The position numbers and the translations under genes are program-made. 64,000 nt of DNA from Streptomyces sp. Isolate_45 (GTDB lineage Bacteria > Actinomycetota > Actinomycetes > Streptomycetales > Streptomycetaceae): assembly GCF_024721315.2 (NCBI RefSeq), contig NZ_JANFAK020000002.1, forward strand, positions 90,740 through 154,739, read 5' to 3'. Positions 53,907 to 62,281 of this stretch are shown here, piece by piece (the stretch's first letter is position 1; each line of letters begins with the position of its first letter). The notes below the pieces were generated by a model. It ran no database searches. It saw only the letters and a program-made list of their open reading frames with translations, and was not told the DNA's origin.

Positions 53907-54257
53907 CGAGCCGCGGCGTCCGGGCAACCTTCGCACGCGTTCGCCCCTCTCACCCTCCGACCCCTGTCCATGCGGCCGCCGGCATCGCGAAAGTGCCGAA
54001 CCTCCATACGGATAGGTGGACTTGGGCGGCGAGTGCGCCCGGACGGCGGAGTGCCCAGGGCGGGTGACTCTCAGCTCGAAGGTCCTGCACAAGCTGTCAT
54101 ATTTCTTCACAAGCTGTTGACATTCGCGCAATGGGCGGGCCACTCTCTGGGCACAAATGTTGGTTCACGCGCAAATATGTTGCTTCCTGTGCGGGTGGGG
54201 GTGGGACCCTTCACTCGCACAGGCGCTGCGGACGCGCGGTGACATCGAGGATCTGCA
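53907..54257. other. intergenic region upstream of the WxL-GH43 gene
   Basis: No gene is seen. Near 54152-54182 the sequence contains GGTTCACGCGCAAATATGTT, which vaguely resembles the locus operator but does not align without a gap. A TTGACA-like hexamer near 54117 could be a -35 element. The gene downstream may therefore be controlled differently from the other galactanases. Confidence 0.3.
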
Positions 54258-56207
54258 TTGAGAAGAGTGAGATCCGCACTCGTAGGCCTGAGCCTGCTCC
54301 TCCCCGTCCTGGGCGGGGCGCCTGCGGCGCTCGCCGCACCCGTCACTACCGAGTCCGGCACGCAGTTCCCGGACACGGCGGGGCAAGGAGTGCAGGCGCA
54401 CGGCGGTGGAGTGCTCAAAGTCGGCGACCACTACTACTGGTTCGGCGAGGACCGGGGCGAGGACAACAAGTTCCGCTACGTCTCGGCCTACCGTTCCAAG
54501 GACCTGAAGAACTGGGAACCTCGCGGGCACGCCCTGACCCAGGAGGCCGACCCGGAGATCCGTTCCGCGGTGATCGAGCGGCCGAAGGTCCTCTACAACG
54601 AGAAGACCAAGCAGTTCGTGATGTGGATGCACAAGGAGGCGGACGACTCCTACGCCGAGGCGCGGGCCGCGGTGGCGGTCTCCTCGACGGTGGACGGTCC
54701 GTACGAATGGAAGGGCTCCTTCCGTCCGAAGGACGCCTCGGGCGCCGAGCACATGTCCCGAGACATCACGGTGTACGAGGACAAGGCTGCCGGCAAGGCC
54801 TACATGATCTCCGCCGCCAACCACAACGCCGATCTGCACATCTATGAGCTCACCGACGACTACACGCAGGTGAAGGCTCTGGTGGCGAACCCGTGGCCCG
54901 GTCAGCACCGTGAGTCGCCGGCGGTGTTCAAGCGCGGAGACGTGTACTTCATGCTCACCTCCGGGACGAGCTACTGGGACCCGAACCAGCAGAAGTACGC
55001 CACGGCCACCAGCCTCGCCGGACCGTGGTCGCCGATGAAGGACGTCGGGAACCGCGACGGCCACCACTCGCAAACGACGTTCGTCCTGCCGGTGGAAGGT
55101 ACCGAAACCACATCCTTCCTCTACATGGGGGACCGTTGGGCGGGAGTGTGGTCCAACCCGAACCGCGTCAACGACTCGAAGTACGTATGGCTCCCACTGG
55201 AGTTCCCAACGGCCACGACCATGACTCTTCCGTGGTACCCCCAGGTCGCGATCGACACGCAGACGGGCCGCATATCCGGCACCGGCGGCGACCCCCTCCG
55301 CACGATGACCGGCAAGCAGAGCGGCGCCTGTGCGACCGTGACGGACAGCCTCTCCGACAACCAGGTGCCGGTGACCCAGGAGAAGTGCACCGGCGGACTG
55401 AACAGCCAATGGCGGTTCACCGACAACAGCAACGGGTACGTCCGCATCCTTGCCCAGCACAGCGGCAAGTGCCTCGACGTCGCCGACAGGTCGATGGCCG
55501 ACGGGGCCGAGGTCAAGCAATACGACTGCGGCTGGGGAGACAACCAGCGCTGGCGCTTCGAGACCGTCTCCGACGGCTACGTCCGGATCGTCGCCCAGCA
55601 CAGCAGCAAGTGCCTCGCCGCCCAGGGCGGATCCACCGCGGCCGGGGCCAGGATCGTCCAGTCGGAGTGCGACGGGTCGGCCGGCCAGGCGTGGAGGGTA
55701 GCCGCCGCGGCGGATCCGGCCGACCCCACCGATCCCACCGACCCGCCCGCCCCCGGAACGGCGGACCAGCAGCTCACCACCTCGGTCAGCGCGGGTGTGC
55801 TCACCATGTCCACCACGGCGGACCCCGTCCGACTGCCGCCGGTCGACTTCGGAGCCGGGGGCACCTCGGCAGGCCGCCTCAACACGGCGGCCGTCAAGGA
55901 CTTCCGCGGCGGGACGGCAGGCTGGTCACTGACGGGCAAGGTCACAGACTTCACCGGATCGCGCGGAAAGATCGATGGGGGCCGGCTCTCCTGGACGCCC
56001 ACGTGCACCACCAAGCCCGACAGCCCCAGCTCCTGCACGGCGGGAAGCCCGGGAACCGTCGGAAAGGGCGGCGCGACCCTGGCCCAGGCCCCCGCCGGTG
56101 ACTTGACCGGCGGAGAGTTCACCGCCGACGCCGCCGTCTCCCTGAACATCCCGAAGTACACGCCCGTCGGCGACTACGTCGGAACGCTCACCCTTACCCT
56201 CCTCTGA
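54258..56207 (+). CDS. secreted GH43 exo-beta-1,3-galactanase-like enzyme with ricin lectin and C-terminal WxL-like domain
   Basis: A 649-residue protein. After a Sec signal (1-27) comes a GH43 domain very close to the first GH43 of the locus: HGGGVLKVGDHYYWFGEDRG, IERPKVLYN (Glu107), HRESPAVF (Glu219), HHSQTTF (Gln272). A ricin lectin spans about 350-480 (AQHSGKCLDVADRSMADGAE, NQRWRFE). A linker of Asp-Pro-Thr repeats (481-502) leads to a ~145-residue beta domain: KDFRGGTAGWSLTGKVTDF, LSWTP and GDYVGTLTLTLL at the end. This pattern (WSL for the first WxL, LTLTL for the second) matches WxL surface domains known from Firmicutes. The next gene encodes a WxLIP-like membrane protein, so the enzyme is probably held at the cell surface. 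Confidence 0.85.
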   Translation: MRRVRSALVGLSLLLPVLGGAPAALAAPVTTESGTQFPDTAGQGVQAHGGGVLKVGDHYYWFGEDRGEDNKFRYVSAYRSKDLKNWEPRGHALTQEADPEIRSAVIERPKVLYNEKTKQFVMWMHKEADDSYAEARAAVAVSSTVDGPYEWKGSFRPKDASGAEHMSRDITVYEDKAAGKAYMISAANHNADLHIYELTDDYTQVKALVANPWPGQHRESPAVFKRGDVYFMLTSGTSYWDPNQQKYATATSLAGPWSPMKDVGNRDGHHSQTTFVLPVEGTETTSFLYMGDRWAGVWSNPNRVNDSKYVWLPLEFPTATTMTLPWYPQVAIDTQTGRISGTGGDPLRTMTGKQSGACATVTDSLSDNQVPVTQEKCTGGLNSQWRFTDNSNGYVRILAQHSGKCLDVADRSMADGAEVKQYDCGWGDNQRWRFETVSDGYVRIVAQHSSKCLAAQGGSTAAGARIVQSECDGSAGQAWRVAAAADPADPTDPTDPPAPGTADQQLTTSVSAGVLTMSTTADPVRLPPVDFGAGGTSAGRLNTAAVKDFRGGTAGWSLTGKVTDFTGSRGKIDGGRLSWTPTCTTKPDSPSSCTAGSPGTVGKGGATLAQAPAGDLTGGEFTADAAVSLNIPKYTPVGDYVGTLTLTLL

Positions 56208-56214
56208 CCGCGCG

Positions 56215-56248
56215 CGTGTGCCGGACGCCGCCATGCGTCCGGCACACG
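56215..56248. terminator. hairpin between the WxL-GH43 and WxLIP-like genes
   Basis: CGTGTGCCGGACGC and GCGTCCGGCACACG form a perfect 14-bp stem around a 6-base loop, starting seven bases after the GH43 stop and ending 23 bases before the next start. It may partly terminate transcription or set the ratio of enzyme to anchor. Confidence 0.65.
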
Positions 56249-56271
56249 GCGCCCCAGAAAGCTGAAGAGCC

Positions 56272-57225
56272 ATGCGTACAGCCTCCGTCGCCTTCCTTGT
56301 CCTTGTCCTGGCGGCCCTCTGCCCCGCACCGGCCGCAGCGGCGGACAACGGTGAATGGTCGGTCAGGCCCGCGGACTCCGCGATCACGCCGCGGGCGGCG
56401 TTCCAGTTCCCCGCCACCCCCGGCACGACACTCTCCGACCGCGCGGTTGTCACCAACACCACGGACGGCGCCCTGACCTTCCGCCTCTACGTCGCCGATG
56501 CCCACAACACGGAGCGCGACGGCGGACTCGCCGTGCGCGGGATCGAGGAGACCCAACGGGACGTGGGCGCCTGGGGAAAGCCCGAGCGGGATGTCATCAC
56601 CGTCCCGGCCCGTTCTGCGCTGACGGTCGGCATCACCCTTCGCATCCCCTCCGACGCCTCGCCGGGTGATCACGTCGGGGCCCTCGTCGCTGTCGACGAG
56701 CGCGTGCGCCCGGGGGCGGGCTCCCACGTGGGCGTCCAGCGCGGAGTCGGAGCAAGGATCTACCTGCGCATCGACGGGCAGCGCCAACCCGGCGTCGCCG
56801 TCGAGGACGTCCGGTTCACGGCACAGAACCCCTGGATGCCGTGGACGGGCGGCAGCAAGTCGACCGTCGTGTACACCCTTCACAACACGGGCAACGAGAC
56901 CCTCGCTCCCGTCGTGTCCGTTCGCGTGGGCGGGGTGTACGTGGGAGGGCCCGCCGAACGGCAGTTGACGGGAGTGCCGTCGGAACTGCTTCCGGGCCGG
57001 AAAGTGCGGCTCTCCGCATCGTGGTCCGGCGCACCCTTCGCCGGCCGGGGCGACGTCACCGTCACGGCGACGGCGGACAGCCTGAGCGGTTCTGCGTCCG
57101 ACCGCTTTCTGGAGGTGCCGTGGCTTCTCGTAGGAGGTCTGGCACTCGTGTCCGCATCCGGGCTGCTGATGCTTCGGCGCAGGCGCAAGGCGGTCCTGAC
57201 GGCGCGGTCCGCCGACCGCGAGTGA
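56272..57225 (+). CDS. DUF916/WxLIP-like membrane-anchored protein
   Basis: A 317-residue protein with a signal peptide (1-23), two beta-sandwich domains and a C-terminal membrane helix (PWLLVGGLALVSASGLLMLR followed by RRRK). The first domain (GEWSVRPADSAITPRAAFQF, RAVVTNTTDGALTFRLYVAD, ITVPARSALTVGITLRIPSD, SPGDHVGALVA) matches the DUF916 peptidoglycan-binding part, and the second (VYTLHNTGNETLAPVVSVRV) the host-binding part, of WxL-interacting proteins. In Firmicutes such proteins co-occur with WxL-domain proteins and tether them to the wall. Here the gene follows a GH43 enzyme with a WxL-like end. Confidence 0.82.
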   Translation: MRTASVAFLVLVLAALCPAPAAAADNGEWSVRPADSAITPRAAFQFPATPGTTLSDRAVVTNTTDGALTFRLYVADAHNTERDGGLAVRGIEETQRDVGAWGKPERDVITVPARSALTVGITLRIPSDASPGDHVGALVAVDERVRPGAGSHVGVQRGVGARIYLRIDGQRQPGVAVEDVRFTAQNPWMPWTGGSKSTVVYTLHNTGNETLAPVVSVRVGGVYVGGPAERQLTGVPSELLPGRKVRLSASWSGAPFAGRGDVTVTATADSLSGSASDRFLEVPWLLVGGLALVSASGLLMLRRRRKAVLTARSADRE

Positions 57226-57418
57226 CCCCGACCCCGACGTCGGGCCCCTGAGATCGAGCCGTTGTGTGGCCGAAGGTGCTCCTGTAGGAGTTCCGAAAGG
57301 GCCAGGTCCGCGCACGCCGCAACGCACGGGCAGGCCGGACGGGCGCAACGGGGCCGCTTGACACCGGACAGCGGCGCCATCAACCTACCGAGGTGAGCGA
57401 TTATGTGGATATGCGTTT

Positions 57419-57433
57419 GATTCTGATTGAATC
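57419..57433. promoter_or_regulatory. inverted repeat upstream of the first RTX-like gene
   Basis: GATTC-TGATT-GAATC lies about 70 bases before the RTX-like gene in an AT-richer patch of the 275-base gap. It may be an operator or promoter element. Confidence 0.35.
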
Positions 57434-57500
57434 TCTGCGTCTTCGCGCCTCGCCGCCCGTTTGGTCCTGACGTCCTCGATCGATCTTCAGGAGACAGACC

Positions 57501-58292
57501 ATGAGCAAGGTTTCACCACCTCAACGCCGCGCCCTTGCAGTCGTGACGGCGCTGCTCGGCATCACGCTGGGCCTGACAGGCCCGGCGGGTGCGACCACCA
57601 CCGGCCGCGCGGCCGGCAGTTCAGCAGCCGACACGCTGGTGAGCAGGGCCGGTACCACCGTCACCGTCACCGCCGCCGTTGGCCTCGGCAACACCATCTC
57701 GGTGTGGCGGGACGGGGACACGATCCGGGTCAGGGACACCGGCGACACGGTGACCGCCTTCGGCGGGTGCACCACGGTCGGCGCCTACGAAGCCGTCTGC
57801 CGGGACGCCGGCGACCTCACCGAGCTAGTCGTCAACGCGGGTGACCAGGCCGACGAGGTTACGTCCTTCCTGGCGAGTCCGGGAGTGACCCTCATCGGTG
57901 GGGCCGGCGACGACCGCCTCTACGGCGGCAGCGCCAACGACACGCTGGAGGGCAACGAAGGCTCCGACTTCCTCGCCGGGGGAGACGGCAACGACACCCT
58001 CATCGGCGCAAGTGGCCCGGACCGGCTCTTCGGCGGCCCGGGCAACGACTCGATCGAGGGCCGGAGCGGCGCCGACCTCGTCAACGCCGGGGCAGGAAAC
58101 GACGTGGTGAGCGGCGGCAACGGCAACGACCACGTGATCGCCGGCAGCGGCAACGATTACGTGGAGGGCGGCGCGGGCCAGGACAGCCTCGACGCCGTCG
58201 ACGGAGTCGGCGGCAACGACCACGTACTGGGGGGCGCGCAGAGCGACACCTGCCGGGCCGACCTGGGCGACAGCGTCACCGACTGCCCGTGA
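57501..58292 (+). CDS. secreted RTX-type calcium-binding repeat protein
   Basis: A 263-residue exported protein. A Sec signal (1-32, ending GPAGA) is followed by a ~90-residue beta-rich domain and then by nine or so GGxGxD nonapeptide repeats (LIGGAGDDRLYGGSANDTLE, GNDTLIGASGPDRLFGGPGN) forming a parallel beta-roll that binds calcium. The C-terminal NDHVLGGAQSDTCRADLGDS recurs in the next gene. There is no adjacent type I secretion gene, as usual in Gram-positive bacteria, where the Sec route suffices. Function unknown; CAGGAGACAG precedes the ATG. Confidence 0.85.
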   Translation: MSKVSPPQRRALAVVTALLGITLGLTGPAGATTTGRAAGSSAADTLVSRAGTTVTVTAAVGLGNTISVWRDGDTIRVRDTGDTVTAFGGCTTVGAYEAVCRDAGDLTELVVNAGDQADEVTSFLASPGVTLIGGAGDDRLYGGSANDTLEGNEGSDFLAGGDGNDTLIGASGPDRLFGGPGNDSIEGRSGADLVNAGAGNDVVSGGNGNDHVIAGSGNDYVEGGAGQDSLDAVDGVGGNDHVLGGAQSDTCRADLGDSVTDCP

Positions 58293-58360
58293 CCGGCCTC
58301 CGGGAGCGGCGCGAAGACCTGCCCGCGCCGGCCGTGCCCATGACGAAGGAGACATACACC

Positions 58361-59149
58361 ATGACCATGCGCCCCCTCCACGCACTGCTCGCGACGGCAG
58401 CCCTCGTCTGCGCCGCGAGCGGTGTCACGTCCGCCTCGGCGGCGGCGGCGCCGCTCGCGGCCGGGTCCCGGCATCTCGTGGGCGCCACGGTGGTCGAGAT
58501 GTCCAGAGGAACACTGCTGGTCACGGCCGGCCAGGGCGTCGCCAACGAGATCACCGTCCGCCGTGAGGGCAGTGTCGTCATCGTGTCGGACACGGCGGCC
58601 GAGGTACGAGCCGGAACTGCCTGTGAGTCGCGCTCACCGGGAAGCGCGGCGTGCCCGCTCCCCACGGTCGTGCAGGCGCACGGCCAGGACGGTGACGACT
58701 CCATCACGGTCTCCCCGAACCTCGACGCTCCCGCCACCCTCTACGGGGGCAGCGGCAAGGACACGCTGAGCGGCGGCCCGCACGCCGATCGGCTGGTCGG
58801 AGACGAACCGCCCGGGTTCCTCGGCTCCGCGGCGGCCACTCCGGGCAACGACACCATCAACGGAGGACCGGGCAACGACACCATCTTCGGGCTGGGGGGC
58901 AACGACACGATCAGCGGTGGGCCGGGGAACGACACCCTCAACGGGAACGAGGGCAATGACACCCTCAACGGGAACACCGGTAACGACTCCCTGACCGGAG
59001 AGGCCGGCAACGACACCCTGAACGGTGACGAGGGCATCGATACCCTCGTCACCACCGACGGCATCAACGGCAACGACAGCCTCGACGGGGGCATCGGATT
59101 CGACACCTGCACCCGCGACCCCGGCGACCCGATGGTCAACTGCCCCTGA
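58361..59149 (+). CDS. secreted RTX-type calcium-binding repeat protein (paralogue)
   Basis: A 262-residue protein of the same plan as the preceding gene: Sec signal (1-27), N-terminal beta domain (VTAGQGVANEITVRREGSVV), then RTX repeats (GGSGKDTLSGGPHADRLVGD, GGPGNDTIFGLGGNDTISGG, GNEGNDTLNGNTGNDSLTGE) and the same closing motif NGNDSLDGGIGFDTCTRDPG. ATG 58361 is chosen because AAGGAG lies nine bases upstream; an earlier ATG at 58340 has no such site. It starts 68 bases after the first RTX gene, indicating tandem duplication and co-transcription. Confidence 0.85.
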   Translation: MTMRPLHALLATAALVCAASGVTSASAAAAPLAAGSRHLVGATVVEMSRGTLLVTAGQGVANEITVRREGSVVIVSDTAAEVRAGTACESRSPGSAACPLPTVVQAHGQDGDDSITVSPNLDAPATLYGGSGKDTLSGGPHADRLVGDEPPGFLGSAAATPGNDTINGGPGNDTIFGLGGNDTISGGPGNDTLNGNEGNDTLNGNTGNDSLTGEAGNDTLNGDEGIDTLVTTDGINGNDSLDGGIGFDTCTRDPGDPMVNCP

Positions 59150-59206
59150 CCTGCTGTGCATCGGCCGTCACTGCGAATCCTTCGGGTGTGAGGGCCGAAG
59201 CGGCCC

Positions 59207-59679
59207 TCACATCGGCCGGGACATCCCGGCCGGTGCGGCCGACAACTCCGCACAGACCCGGTGGCCGGTGGCCGTCGGTCCGGCGCCCCAGGCGCTGCTC
59301 AGTACGTCCACCAGCAACAGTCCGCGGCCCGTGCAGTTCTCGACGTTGAGTGGATGGGTGCGGGAGCGGGGGGGCGAAGCCCGGGCCGGAGTCCTCGACT
59401 TCCAGCCGCACCACCCGTGCGCCGGTGCCGAGATCCCGCAGGGCCAGGGTGATCCGGGCAGCGGTTCCGCCGTGGCGCACGGCATTGGTGGCCAGTTCGG
59501 TCGCGATCAGGATCAGGTCGTCGGTAAGGCTGTGCAGGTGCCATCCGGCGAGCCTTGCCACGATCCAGGTACGCAGCATGCGGGGCCCTGATGTCGGCGG
59601 CGAGTTCGTAGTGGCGGGCGCACGCCGCGAGACCGCGGGATCGGCGGGCGGCCGGAGTGACGGGGACGATGCGAGGCAT
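59207..59679 (-). pseudogene. frameshifted GHKL-ATPase (RsbW-like anti-sigma/regulatory) gene
   Basis: One protein is spread over three minus-strand frames: RIVPVTPAARRSRGLAACAR and HYELAADIRAP; then LAGWHLHSLTDDLILIATEL, ATNAVRHGGTAARITLALRD and LEVEDSGPGFAPP (N box ATELATNAVRH and G1 box DSGPG); then CTGRGLLLVDVLSSAWGAGP. Assembled, these give a normal RsbW-like ATP-binding regulatory protein of about 155 residues, numerous in Streptomyces. Two frameshifts make it inactive unless the sequence is wrong. ATG 59677-59679 with GGAG upstream is the original start. Confidence 0.7.
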
Positions 59680-59828
59680 GAGGACTCCTCGGCTCGCGGG
59701 GGTTGGGGGGATCGGCAGGCAGCGTTCAGTGATTCCGTGGGCTGGTTCCGGCGACGGCCTGTGACGGCCACCTGCGTCCGGCCCGGCCCGGCACGGACCC
59801 GCCGGGCCGGGCCGGACACAGGTGGCCG

Positions 59829-60158
59829 TCAGGCCGGACCGGTCGGTGCGGTGACCGTTACCTCGCGCAGCGGGATCAGCCTGATCGGTTCCGCCAGGAG
59901 GTCTGCGAACCGGGCCGAGAAGGCCAGGAAGTGGGGCGTGGCCATGTGGAGGTCGAGTGCTTCCTGGTCGGCCCAGGTCTCGCGTACGTAGAAGGTGCCG
60001 GGATCCTCCAGTAGTTCGAACAGCGTGTAGTCGAAGCAGCCCGGCTCGGCACGGGACGGTTCGACCAGTGCGGACAGGGCTTCCTGCAGTGCCTCGCGTC
60101 GCGTCGGCTTCGCCCGAACACGAGCGAGGGCGACAAGCGGGTGGGGCTGGGGGGACAT
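59829..60158 (-). CDS. antibiotic biosynthesis monooxygenase (ABM) domain protein
   Basis: A 109-residue dimeric ferredoxin-like protein of the ABM family. VALARVRAKPTRREALQEAL, EPGCFDYTLFELLEDPGTFY and VRETWADQEALDLHMATPHF match YgiN-type putative quinol monooxygenases and related heme-free monooxygenases. AGGAGAGGCC precedes the ATG. It is downstream of the oxidoreductase gene on the same strand, 50 bases away. A quinone-related pair (quinone oxidoreductase plus quinol monooxygenase), regulated by the neighbouring HxlR gene, is a common Streptomyces arrangement. This gene is intact while its neighbours are frameshifted. Confidence 0.85.
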   Translation of the reverse strand: MSPQPHPLVALARVRAKPTRREALQEALSALVEPSRAEPGCFDYTLFELLEDPGTFYVRETWADQEALDLHMATPHFLAFSARFADLLAEPIRLIPLREVTVTAPTGPA

Positions 60159-60208
60159 GGCCTCTCCTGGGGTCGGGCGGTGCGGTGTGTGGGGTCCGAT
60201 GGGTCGGC

Positions 60209-61263
<1,055 letters not shown>

Positions 61264-61657
61264 CGTCTCGTTCGGCAACTCGTTGATCTCGCTTCCTCTC
61301 ACGGTGGTCTCCTTCTCCGGCCGCCCGCCCGGTGCCGAGTCAGTGCCGGCGACGGCGACGGCCGGGGGTGTCCGGTGGTCGGCGGCGACAACCTCGGCCC
61401 CACGTGTCGTCGGTGGCGCGCCCGAATCACCCAGGCGCGCCTGGTTCGTAGTCATCGGCAGAGCCCGATGGTGGAGGTCGCTCATCGTGCCCCTATTGCA
61501 ATGCTCCCGGCTCCTGCCCGGGACCCGGTAGGAGTGCCAACCGGGGATCCGGCGGCCCGTTCCGGACGGTACCCCTGGGGGTGCAGTAACCTGCAAGGGA
61601 GGCTACTTCCCAATGGAAAGTGCCCAGGTGGAAGCCGTTGAGGAGAGAGGGAGGGCC

Positions 61658-62028
61658 ATGGCCAGGGGCTGCACGTCGGAGCGGCACGACCAGCACGACG
61701 TCTACGCGGCGCAGTGCCCGTGCCGCGAGGTGCTCGACCTGCTGGCCAACAAGTGGTCCGCGCTGGCCATCGGAGCCATGGGGACGGACCGCAGCGCTTC
61801 GGTGCTCTGCTGCGCCGTCTAGAGGGCGTCAGCCCGAAGGTCCTGACGAACACGCTGCGCCGCCTGGAGGAGAAGGGGTTCGTCGACCGGACCGTGTACC
61901 CGGCGGTGCCGCTGCATGTCGAGTACGCACTCACGGCGCTCGGCCATAGCGTGGCGGAGCCCTTGACGCAGTTGCGGGACTGGGTTGAGAACCACCTCGA
62001 CGAGATCCAGGGTCTCCATGCGTCCTGA
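61658..62028 (+). pseudogene. frameshifted HxlR-family regulator
   Basis: ATG 61658 follows GGGAGGGCC and the frame reads YAAQCPCREVLDLLANKWSA and LAIGAM, the HxlR start with its redox-type Cys pair. After about 61790 homology moves to another frame: RFGALLRRLEGVSPKVLTNT, LRRLEEKGFVDRTVYPAVPL, HVEYALTALGHSVAEPLTQL, completing the winged helix to 62028. One base has been lost or gained between. Intact, it would sense electrophiles or quinones and regulate the divergent oxidoreductase gene. Confidence 0.75.
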
Positions 62029-62129
62029 GCGTCGCTGGGCGTGCCCGCTCCAGCCGGCTCCGCCGGGACGGACTCTCGTCGCTGCGCCGTGAGGCGTCGG
62101 TGAGACTGTTTTTACGCGCGCGACACACT

Positions 62130-62145
62130 ATGTTCGCGTAAACAT
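62130..62145. promoter_or_regulatory. LacI-type operator before the subtilisin-like protease gene
   Basis: ATGTTCGCGTAAACAT matches ATGTTTRCGTAAACAT at 15 of 16 positions and lies 137 bases before the protease start, 6 kb beyond the last glycan gene. The nearby TTTTTACGCGCGCG (62109-62122) might be a degenerate second copy. Confidence 0.7.
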
Positions 62146-62281
62146 GGGACGCTTTTCCCGGCGCCCTCCTGGTAGCGGCTCATGAACGTCCCGACATGTC
62201 CGTTGCGGACACCTCGTGGCGGCCACCCCCCGGAGTGATGTGCCAAACCCCTGTCGTGCACCACTTACGAGGAGGACCCTC

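Noticed and set aside
54152..54182. Possible eighth copy of the LacI-type operator before the WxL-GH43 gene
   Set aside because: GGTTCACGCGCAAATAT aligns with the consensus only with an inserted base and lacks the palindrome, so it is not counted.
54165..55601. Large antisense open frame under the second GH43 gene
   Set aside because: It is the mirror of a gene with signal peptide, catalytic motifs and lectin repeats; its own product shows no recognisable domain.
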